Numbered from the stretch's first letter, positions 1-4,395 are shown. The stretch: DNA of 7,159 nt from Omnitrophica WOR_2 bacterium RIFCSPHIGHO2_02_FULL_52_10 (GCA_001805655.1 MHGR01000082.1:1-7159), one strand, 5' to 3'. Program-made: numbers and translations. The notes: generated by a model from the sequence alone, not told the origin.

Positions 1-90
1 ATGCAGTCCATTTTCCTGATCAACTCCGCCGGAGTCATCTTATAAGGACCGTGAGCCTCCGGCGGAGTTGATCAGGAAAATGGACTGCAT
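1..90. repeat. Perfect 34-bp inverted repeat at the window edge (arms 1-34 and 57-90)
   Basis: Bases 1-34 are the exact reverse complement of 57-90, with a 22-base loop at 35-56. The right arm lies inside cytochrome coding sequence, including the first visible CXXCH haem site, and the left arm begins at base 1. A functional palindrome would have no reason to copy a haem-binding coding segment exactly or to end flush with the sequence edge. Inference: this is a foldback created by amplification or assembly, and bases 1-34 are not genuine upstream sequence. A real inverted duplication cannot be excluded from the sequence alone. Confidence 0.9.
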
Positions 91-640
91 TGACTGCCAT
101 AACCGGCCCACGCACAGGTTCCTGCCTCCCAACAAGCTTGTTGACGCTTCGATGGCGGCCGGCGCGATCGACCCGCAGCTGCCCGGCATCAAGGCCAAGG
201 CAATGAGCGTGCTTTCTGCGCAGTACACCGACAAAGCGGCAGCCTTAGCGAAGATACGTCAGGATCTGCGCGCGTATTATCAAAAAGCATTCGGCATGGA
301 TTACGCGCAGCAGCAAAAACGGGTCGAGCAGACTGTCGATGAAATCGTTAAGATTTATGAGAATAATTTTTTCCCCAGGATGAAAACCCGTTGGGACAAA
401 TATCCCGACAATATCGGACATATGACCTCACCGGGGTGTTTTCGCTGCCATGGGGGGAACCACGCTTCCGCAGACGGCAAGGTTATCACCAGGGACTGTA
501 CTTCCTGTCATGTGATCATTGAGCAGGGTCCCGCCGGGAGTGTTGAGAAAAACACGGATGGTCTGATGTTCCGCCACCCTGTGGACATCGGTGAAGTTTG
601 GCGGGATATGAATTGTTTTGAGTGTCATACAGGAAACTGA
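35..640 (+). CDS. Multihaem cytochrome c, NapC/NirT-like, 5' partial
   Basis: This is the C-terminal part of a periplasmic electron-transfer cytochrome. Counting from the TTG at 68 (190 residues), four CXXCH c-haem sites are visible: CIDCH (7-11), CFRCH (124-128), CTSCH (144-148) and CFECH (183-187). A helical stretch at about 45-105 separates the first from the rest. The segment after the first site (HNRPTHRF) is typical of large membrane-anchored multihaem cytochromes annotated as NapC/NirT or cytochrome c3 family. The frame stays open upstream of the TTG through position 35, reading SSYKDREPPAEL, and there is no clear ribosome-binding site, so the TTG is not believed to be the real start. 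The N-terminus, where a membrane anchor and more haems would be expected, is lost at the window edge. The stop is TGA 638-640. Inferred partner of the tetrahaem/Fe-S/NrfD genes downstream. Confidence 0.85.
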   Translation, partial: SSYKDREPPAELIRKMDCIDCHNRPTHRFLPPNKLVDASMAAGAIDPQLPGIKAKAMSVLSAQYTDKAAALAKIRQDLRAYYQKAFGMDYAQQQKRVEQTVDEIVKIYENNFFPRMKTRWDKYPDNIGHMTSPGCFRCHGGNHASADGKVITRDCTSCHVIIEQGPAGSVEKNTDGLMFRHPVDIGEVWRDMNCFECHTGN

Positions 641-653
641 AAAACTGCTGGCA

Positions 654-704
654 GTGTAGGAAAGTATAAAACTTTCCTAACTGCTAGAAAGCTCTTTCCT
701 ACAC
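654..704 (+). repeat. Hairpin 1, with an alternative inner hairpin
   Basis: GTGTAGGAAAG (654-664) pairs perfectly with CTTTCCTACAC (694-704). TGCT (646-649) and AGCA (705-708) extend the stem across a 4-nt bulge. The left arm can instead pair with a closer copy: TAGGAAAGT (657-665) with ACTTTCCTA (671-679), loop ATAAA. A further AGAAAG (686-691) faces CTTTCCT (694-700). The two main folds exclude each other. Confidence 0.8.
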
Positions 705-721
705 AGCAAAGAAGATGCGAC

Positions 722-760
722 GTCCTCATTTTCCTTTAAATATTTAGAGGAAATGAGGAC
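722..760 (+). repeat. Hairpin 2, 13-bp stem with a bulged T
   Basis: GTCCTCATTT (722-731) pairs with AAATGAGGAC (751-760). T732 bulges out, and CCT (733-735) pairs with AGG (748-750). The loop at 736-747 is AT-rich and ends in TTTAG. The core and bulge match hairpin 4, but the outer arms differ. Confidence 0.85.
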
Positions 761-765
761 ATGTA

Positions 766-799
766 CTTGCCTTTTCTGTATAGTACTTTTGGAGGCAAG
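766..799 (+). repeat. Hairpin 3, 7-bp stem
   Basis: CTTGCCT (766-772) pairs with AGGCAAG (793-799). Two G-U pairs (773/792, 774/791) could extend it inward. GTACT (763-767) can alternatively pair with AGTAC (782-786). This is the weakest member by length and lacks the AGGAAA motif of its neighbours. Confidence 0.65.
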
Positions 800-810
800 C
801 ACGAACGTGC
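799..810. repeat. Short palindrome GCACG-AA-CGTGC between hairpins 3 and 4
   Basis: GCACGAACGTGC is a perfect 5-bp inverted repeat with a two-base centre. It shares one base with the last base of hairpin 3 and one with the first base of hairpin 4, so it acts as the linker. A similar string, TACGAAGTG, follows hairpin 5 at 888-896. Confidence 0.6.
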
Positions 811-844
811 TGGTTTTCCTTAATTTAAGTTTAGAGGAAACCAG
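810..844 (+). repeat. Hairpin 4, 10-bp stem with a bulged T
   Basis: CTGGTTT (810-816) pairs with AAACCAG (838-844). T817 bulges, and CCT (818-820) pairs with AGG (835-837). The loop at 821-834 ends in TTTAG. The TTTT-CCT / TTTAGAGGAAA layout is the same as in hairpin 2, while the outer arm sequence is different and still self-complementary. Confidence 0.85.
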
Positions 845-854
845 TTACGTAACT
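843..854. repeat. 12-bp perfect palindrome AGTTACGTAACT between hairpins 4 and 5
   Basis: AGTTACGTAACT equals its own reverse complement and contains the linker between hairpins 4 and 5, overlapping the end of each stem by two or three bases. It occupies the same relative position as the palindrome at 799-810. It could be a dimeric protein site in DNA, or simply reflect how the units are joined. Confidence 0.65.
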
Positions 855-888
855 AGCTTCATCTAAAAATTTATAAAGGAAAGCTAGT
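852..888 (+). repeat. Hairpin 5, 8-bp stem
   Basis: ACTAGCTT (852-859) pairs with AAGCTAGT (881-888) around an AT-rich loop. Its right arm shares bases 881-885 with the left arm of the next hairpin (877-908), so only one of the two can form in a single RNA molecule. Confidence 0.75.
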
Positions 889-908
889 ACGAAGTGAGGA
901 GCTTTCTT
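877..908 (+). promoter_or_regulatory. Hairpin 6, alternative to hairpin 5, overlapping a ribosome-binding site
   Basis: GAAAGCT (879-885) pairs with AGCTTTC (900-906), and G878-U907 and A877-U908 can extend the stem. GAGGAG (896-901), a good Shine-Dalgarno for the TTG at 907, lies mostly in the loop, with its last two bases and the TTG in the stem. Hairpin 5 and hairpin 6 compete for 881-885. Inference: alternative pairing could change access to this upstream start. A regulatory role is untested. Confidence 0.45.
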
Positions 909-1545
909 GACAAGGGTCAAAATGCCGGATATCAAAGAGAGGAAGGGCATGGCGCACGGATGGTGGATAGCGTGCGTCCTGCTCCTGCTGGCCATAAGTT
1001 TTGTGTTTGATATGTGGGGAGATAAGCGGCTAATCCGCGAGCACAAACCGGTGGACCCTAAATATTATTCGACAAATACGGTCCGCCATGCTTTTGAAAA
1101 GGCGGAGACGGCGCAAGCGGGATATCAGTTTGAGTGCAGCAGCTGTCACGAGCTTATGGAACCGCCGCTGCAGATCCCCAAGCTGATCGCTGAACACGAG
1201 GATATTGTCTTGCGTCATGAGGCCGCGATGACCTGCTATACCTGCCATTCCAGGACGAACCGGGAAGTGCTGAACGATATTTACGGGACGGAGGTCGCGT
1301 TCGGGGAGAGCGAAAATATTTGCCGCAGGTGCCATGGCCCGCACTACCGGGACTGGAAACTGGGCATTCACGGGCGCGTCATGGGGTATTGGGATAAAAC
1401 AAAAGGCCCCAGCACGAACAAGACATGCGTCAGCTGCCATGATCCTCATGCCCCGAAATTTCCATTGATGGAGCCGTCTCCGAAACCGAGCCGGGATCAT
1501 TACATTACCGGAGGGAGAAATGCCGCGCATGACGAACCACGATGA
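907..1545 (+). CDS. Membrane-anchored tetrahaem cytochrome c
   Basis: A 212-residue c-type cytochrome that should carry electrons on the periplasmic side of the inner membrane. One hydrophobic anchor (about 19-36) is followed by a periplasmic domain with four CXXCH haem sites: CSSCH (77-81), CYTCH (110-114), CRRCH (139-143) and CVSCH (174-178). Additional histidines (for example in HGPHYRDW) could be distal ligands. The start is uncertain: TTG 907 has GAGGAG at 896-901; ATG 922 has AAGGG at 911-915; ATG 949 has AGAGAGG at 936-942 and would leave MAHGWW before the anchor. All three keep the anchor and every haem. The 3' end overlaps the Fe-S gene by 26 bp, which implies cotranslation and a shared complex. 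It resembles the cytochrome subunits that accompany NrfD modules. The exact subfamily is not recognised. Confidence 0.88.
   Translation: MTRVKMPDIKERKGMAHGWWIACVLLLLAISFVFDMWGDKRLIREHKPVDPKYYSTNTVRHAFEKAETAQAGYQFECSSCHELMEPPLQIPKLIAEHEDIVLRHEAAMTCYTCHSRTNREVLNDIYGTEVAFGESENICRRCHGPHYRDWKLGIHGRVMGYWDKTKGPSTNKTCVSCHDPHAPKFPLMEPSPKPSRDHYITGGRNAAHDEPR
1510..1516 (+). promoter_or_regulatory. Ribosome-binding site for the Fe-S protein gene
   Basis: GGAGGGA lies inside the end of the tetrahaem cytochrome gene, a few bases before ATG 1520. It favours this start over ATG 1529, which would be about 12 bases away. Confidence 0.7.
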
Positions 1546-2488
1546 TCAAAATTTACAAGAGGGATTGAATTCCTTGGGCAATGAAAAAATGAGCCGGAGG
1601 GATTTTCTCCGCCGGGGTTCCATTCTGGCGACGGGAATGGGCGCTCTGATGGCGGCGATGTCTCCCTTAAGGCAGTTGCAGGGGGCGTTTGACCCGGAGG
1701 AGTTTGTCCAGAAGCATTACAAGGAGATGACCCCTGAAGAAATGGATAAAGTTCTACGGCGGATCGAGCGGAAGGTGGCCGAGCGTTTTGATGTCAAGGC
1801 CACCGTCCGGGATATTAAGCCGATGGATGGTGTCGAGTACGTCTATGCGTTGAATTTGAGCAAATGCAACGGCAGCCGAAAATGCGTGCACGCCTGCGTC
1901 AACGAAAATAATCAATCGCGCAGCCCGGAAATTCAGTATATTACGGTTTTAAAAATGCCGCAAGGAACGATGGACATGGACAAGGGGGAGATCTTGTACG
2001 ATCCGCCCAAAGTCCCCGAAGAAGGCTACTATTATATGCCGGTGCAGTGCCAGCAGTGCGCAAATCCGCCGTGCGTCAAAGTCTGCCCGGTCCACGCGAC
2101 GTGGCAGGAGCCGGACGGGATCACGGTCATTGATTACGACTGGTGCATCGGCTGCCGTTATTGCGAGGCGGCCTGCCCCTATTGGGCGCGCAAATTCAAT
2201 TTTGCCGAGCCGCGGATCCCTAAAGAAAGAATCAACCCGGACATGTCGTATCTTTCCAACCGCCCCCGCAGCAAGGGGGTCATGGAGAAATGCACCTACT
2301 GCCTGCACCGCACGCGCGAGGGGCGCTATCCGGCGTGCCTCGAAGCCTGCCCGACGGGCGCGAGGATTTTCGGCAACGTCCTGGACCCCAACAGCCAGAT
2401 TTCCTTCGTGCTGAGGAACAAACGGACGTTTGTCTTAAAGGAAGAAGTGGGGACGATCCCGCGGTTTTTTTATTATTTTGACGAATAA
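1520..2488 (+). CDS. Tat-exported ferredoxin-like protein with four Fe-S cluster sites (PsrB/DsrO/NrfC type)
   Basis: The 322-residue electron-transfer subunit of an NrfD-type complex, expected on the periplasmic face. A twin-arginine signal begins at SRRDFL (25-30) and is followed by a hydrophobic segment to about 48. The family's cysteine motifs follow: C116, C122, C126; C177, C180, C185, C189; C209, C212, C215, C219; and C258, C261, C273, C277. Three groups are complete 4Fe-4S sets. In the first, the position normally holding the second cysteine (CxxCxxCxxxC) is Ser119 (CNGSRKC), so that site may hold a 3Fe-4S cluster or use an unusual ligand. The flanking segments ENNQSR, PVQCQQCANPPC and DYDWCIGCRYCEAACPYWAR are typical of Fe-S subunits paired with NrfD proteins. 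It overlaps the tetrahaem gene and stops 8 bp before the NrfD gene. No molybdopterin subunit is nearby, so the partner is probably the cytochromes. Confidence 0.93.
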   Translation: MPRMTNHDDQNLQEGLNSLGNEKMSRRDFLRRGSILATGMGALMAAMSPLRQLQGAFDPEEFVQKHYKEMTPEEMDKVLRRIERKVAERFDVKATVRDIKPMDGVEYVYALNLSKCNGSRKCVHACVNENNQSRSPEIQYITVLKMPQGTMDMDKGEILYDPPKVPEEGYYYMPVQCQQCANPPCVKVCPVHATWQEPDGITVIDYDWCIGCRYCEAACPYWARKFNFAEPRIPKERINPDMSYLSNRPRSKGVMEKCTYCLHRTREGRYPACLEACPTGARIFGNVLDPNSQISFVLRNKRTFVLKEEVGTIPRFFYYFDE

Positions 2489-2496
2489 AGAGCGCT

Positions 2497-3747
2497 ATGT
2501 TCAAATGGCTGCGTGATTATCTGTATTTCCTGTACCGCTGCGTAGCACTCAGCTTTAGCGGCCAGGGCGTATTTTACGCGTGGATGACATTCCTCACCGC
2601 CCTGAGCCTGATCGGGCTGAATGCCTATTGCAAGCAGCTGGTCGACGGCCTTTACCTGACCGGCATGAACGACCATGTGTCCTGGGGAATGTACATTGCT
2701 AATTTTACTTATCTCGTCGGCATGGCGGCCGCTGCCGTCATGCTGGTCATCCCGGTTTATATTTACAAAAACGACCGGCTGCGCGATGTCGTTATTTTCG
2801 GTGAATTGTTCGCTATCGCGGCGATCATCATGTGCCTGCTCTTTGTCATCGTGGACCTCGGGCGGCCGGACCGGTTCTGGCATTTGATCCCGGGGATCGG
2901 GAAATTCAACTGGCCGTATTCGATGCTCAGCTGGGACGTGGTGGTCTTGAACATTTATCTTTTGTTGAACATGCATGTCGCCGGGTATCTCCTGTATATG
3001 CGTTACCTGGGGAGGAAACCGAACAAATTTTTGTATATGCCGTTTGTTTCTGTTTCGATCGTGTGGGCCATCAGCATTCACACGGTAACGGCATTTTTGT
3101 TCGCCGGCCTTTCCGGCAAGGCCTTTTGGAACTCAGCCATCCTCGGCCCGCGGTTTATCGCCTCCGCTTTCGCCTCCGGTCCGGCTTTCATTGTCCTGAC
3201 CTTGCAGGTCATCGATCATTTTACGGCCTATAAAATAAAGAAAACCACTTTGTTGGCCTTGCGCAGAATCATTCAAGTCGCGATGATCATCAGTGTTTTC
3301 CTCATGGGGAATGAGCTCTTTACCGAATTTTATGCCGATTCACTGCATATCGCGTCCATACAATACCTTTTTTTCGGCCTGCACGGCCATAACATGCTGG
3401 TGCCGTGGATTTGGACGGCCGTCGTATTCAACATCATCTCCCTGTTTATCCTCGTCTTACCGATGTCGCGCAGCCTCAAGTATTTGAATGTTGCCTGCAT
3501 TTTGTGCGTCGTGGGGATATGGATTGAAAAGGGAATCGGTCTTCTGATCCCCGGTTTTATCCCGACCCCCTTGGGGGAAATCGTGGAATATTTTCCGACG
3601 GTCAACGAAATCCTGATCTGTTTGGGGATCTGGGCGTTCGGGTTTTTAATTTATACCATTTTACTGAGGGTTTCCATACCCATATTAGTGGGATCCCTTC
3701 ATATCCCGCTGAAATACGCTCAAAGAGAGTTTCGGAAAGGAGTTTAA
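2497..3747 (+). CDS. NrfD/PsrC-family quinone-interacting membrane protein
   Basis: A 416-residue integral membrane subunit that should oxidise or reduce quinone and exchange electrons with the Fe-S subunit. About ten hydrophobic helices are visible, near 23-45, 62-90, 98-120, 143-169, 181-204, 218-240, 254-272, 298-322, 329-351 and 371-393. Features I associate with the DsrP/QrcD-like branch of NrfD include SWGMYIANF (62-70), DLGRPDRFWHL (120-130), GLHGHNMLVPW (294-304) and IEKGIGLLIPGFIPTPLGE (343-361). The length, near 400, suits the ten-helix group rather than the shorter eight-helix NrfD of nitrite reductases. The ribosome-binding site is weak (AAAGAG just before ATG 2497), consistent with coupling to the Fe-S gene 8 bp upstream. 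NrfD proteins lack haem, so redox work depends on neighbouring subunits. Confidence 0.93.
   Translation: MFKWLRDYLYFLYRCVALSFSGQGVFYAWMTFLTALSLIGLNAYCKQLVDGLYLTGMNDHVSWGMYIANFTYLVGMAAAAVMLVIPVYIYKNDRLRDVVIFGELFAIAAIIMCLLFVIVDLGRPDRFWHLIPGIGKFNWPYSMLSWDVVVLNIYLLLNMHVAGYLLYMRYLGRKPNKFLYMPFVSVSIVWAISIHTVTAFLFAGLSGKAFWNSAILGPRFIASAFASGPAFIVLTLQVIDHFTAYKIKKTTLLALRRIIQVAMIISVFLMGNELFTEFYADSLHIASIQYLFFGLHGHNMLVPWIWTAVVFNIISLFILVLPMSRSLKYLNVACILCVVGIWIEKGIGLLIPGFIPTPLGEIVEYFPTVNEILICLGIWAFGFLIYTILLRVSIPILVGSLHIPLKYAQREFRKGV
3734..3742 (+). promoter_or_regulatory. Strong ribosome-binding site for the 28-codon ORF
   Basis: GGAAAGGAG ends six bases before ATG 3749 and is the best Shine-Dalgarno in the cytochrome operon. 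It shows that translation is meant to begin at the short ORF that follows. The ATG at 3835 has no comparable site. Confidence 0.8.
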
Positions 3748-3748
3748 G

Positions 3749-3835
3749 ATGAAACGATTGGTTATTGCGGCGGCGGGCGTGAATCTTGTTCTCACAGCGC
3801 TGCCCGCAATGGCCGCCTTATCTAGGCTCGAGTGA
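3749..3835 (+). pseudogene. 28-codon orphan signal peptide: truncated gene or leader peptide
   Basis: The ORF encodes 28 residues that form an almost complete Sec signal peptide: a basic start (MKRL), a hydrophobic core and an AMA|A cleavage site at about 20-23, then only LSRLE before TGA 3833-3835. Its ribosome-binding site is excellent and it starts one base after the NrfD stop, so it was evidently the fifth gene of the operon, probably for a periplasmic protein. The mature domain is missing. The next ORF is in another frame and has its own complete-looking N-terminus, so a single-base frameshift does not restore a sensible fusion by eye. Alternatives are a deletion scar, or a true leader peptide coupling translation to the next gene (TGATG overlap). 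Confidence 0.6.
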
Positions 3836-4293
3836 TGGAAACCAGGCCGCTTACCATAGAAGACGGGAAGAAAGCCCTCCTGCACCATGTCGTGGAAAAG
3901 GGCATAGCCCTGCGCGATAAATACGGTCCCTTCATCGATTTTGACACCCTTCAGAAAATTCTCAAGGACAGCGCGTTTGTCCGTTATCCCACCCGGGTGG
4001 AGTTCAAGTCGCGGTTCGTTGAGCCCGGCTTTTTCGCCTTCACGGAGCAGGTGGCGGCGGACGATTCCTCCCAGGGATTCGTGATTTATGTTCACGAGCA
4101 CTTCAGAAACCGGATCAACGATGTGCCTGCCATGGTCCTTTATCATCTTGTGGCGGTCAATTACGGCGCTGCGGCCACCGGCGATGAGGCCGAGTTGTTC
4201 GGCGCCACGGTCCTGGGGATCAAAAAGGAAGACTACTACCGTCTTTTGTGCGCCCTGGCCGATCAGATCCCGCGGCCAGCCGCCTCCCGCTGA
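3835..4293 (+). CDS. Uncharacterised 152-residue protein
   Basis: I do not recognise a named family. The protein is soluble, with no signal peptide or membrane helix. It begins with predicted helices (about 8-45), then a segment with alternating beta character (VRYPTRVEFKS at 49-59; GFVIYVHEHF at 81-90), and ends in helices (VPAMVLYHLVAVNYG at 97-111; EDYYRLLCALADQ at 122-134). Histidines at 87, 89 and 104 and the tyrosine-rich C-terminal half are notable, but no HExxH or other catalytic motif is present. ATG 3835 shares one base with the upstream TGA (TGATG) and lacks its own strong ribosome-binding site, so it probably depends on translational reinitiation. GTG 3832 would add one residue. 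It looks like an intact conserved protein rather than noise, but its link to electron transport is unproven. Confidence 0.7.
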   Translation: METRPLTIEDGKKALLHHVVEKGIALRDKYGPFIDFDTLQKILKDSAFVRYPTRVEFKSRFVEPGFFAFTEQVAADDSSQGFVIYVHEHFRNRINDVPAMVLYHLVAVNYGAAATGDEAELFGATVLGIKKEDYYRLLCALADQIPRPAASR

Positions 4294-4313
4294 ACATCAG
4301 CGCTGCGCCTTCC

Positions 4314-4332
4314 GTCCTTTACGCCAAAGGAC
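4314..4332. repeat. Small hairpin upstream of the marR promoter
   Basis: GTCCTTT (4314-4320) and AAAGGAC (4326-4332) form a 7-bp stem with a 5-base loop, 20 bp after the preceding stop codon and 4 bp before the -35 box. No T-run follows on the + strand, so terminator activity would be weak at best. Confidence 0.4.
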
Positions 4333-4336
4333 CTCC

Positions 4337-4364
4337 TTGACAAATTAATTAGCTATGCTAATAT
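4337..4364 (+). promoter_or_regulatory. Sigma70-type promoter for the marR-tolC-RND operon
   Basis: A consensus -35 TTGACA (4337-4342) is followed, 16 bases later, by a -10 TAATAT (4359-4364) preceded by TGC, which gives an extended -10. Transcription would begin near 4371, leaving a leader of about 25 bases before ATG 4396. The promoter sits in the only AT-rich part of this spacer. Confidence 0.75.
4348..4362. promoter_or_regulatory. Proposed MarR operator 1
   Basis: ATTAGCTATGCTAAT is a palindrome with a three-base centre, containing TTAG-N5-CTAA. It lies between the -35 and -10 boxes and covers half of the -10, where a bound MarR dimer would block RNA polymerase. The size and symmetry fit known MarR sites. 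Binding by the adjacent regulator is inferred. Confidence 0.65.
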
Positions 4365-4377
4365 TTAGTCAGACTAA
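4365..4377. promoter_or_regulatory. Proposed MarR operator 2
   Basis: TTAGTCAGACTAA is a palindrome with a one-base centre and again reads TTAG-N5-CTAA, so it matches operator 1 in outer half-sites and spacing. Its centre is 16 bp from that of operator 1, and it covers the predicted transcription start. Two matching sites make autoregulation more likely than chance symmetry. Confidence 0.65.
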
Positions 4378-4381
4378 GAAT

Positions 4382-4389
4382 AAGGGAGG
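4382..4389 (+). promoter_or_regulatory. Ribosome-binding site of the MarR-family gene
   Basis: AAGGGAGG ends six bases before ATG 4396. It is strong and well spaced, which fixes the start of the regulator. Confidence 0.8.
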
Positions 4390-4395
4390 CGCCTG

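Larger units (their letters stand above)
641..908 (+). other. Chain of hairpins in the spacer between two cytochrome genes (possible structured RNA)
   Basis: The 266-bp spacer has no credible gene and is AT-rich (about 37% GC by hand count), but it is almost entirely made of head-to-tail inverted repeats. Five hairpins lie at 654-704, 722-760, 766-799, 810-844 and 852-888, and a sixth at 877-908 overlaps the fifth. Centres of the second to fifth are spaced about 42-45 bp apart. AGGAAA recurs at 658, 748, 835 and 877, in four of the five hairpins. No hairpin is followed by the T-run of a factor-independent terminator, so a simple terminator is unlikely. Inference: either a structured leader or processing region in the operon mRNA controlling the downstream cytochrome complex, or a nest of small palindromic elements. 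I do not recognise the family. Confidence 0.7.

Noticed and set aside
68..70. TTG as the true start of the first cytochrome
   Set aside because: The frame is open and protein-like back to base 35, there is no good ribosome-binding site, and family members have a membrane anchor before this point.
654..760. Factor-independent terminator after the first cytochrome gene
   Set aside because: Hairpins 1 and 2 are stable enough, but neither is followed by a run of T, and downstream genes seem to belong to the same unit.
722..888. Integron attC sites (hairpins with one-sided bulges)
   Set aside because: The conserved GTTRRRY and RYYYAAC boxes are missing at the stem bases, the stems are shorter than usual attC sites, and there is no integrase or cassette-like gene layout.
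641..906. CRISPR array in the repeat-rich spacer
   Set aside because: There is no constant direct repeat of 20 or more bases alternating with unique spacers. The repeats are inverted, short and variable in their arms, and no cas gene is present.
2473..3081. 202-codon open frame on the minus strand
   Set aside because: It is the antisense shadow of the NrfD gene; its many charged and histidine residues are what complementary reading of membrane-helix codons produces.
3823..3832. CTAG and CTCGAG next to the truncated signal-peptide ORF as a cloning or vector scar
   Set aside because: A single six-base restriction-like site is expected by chance, and no vector sequence surrounds it.
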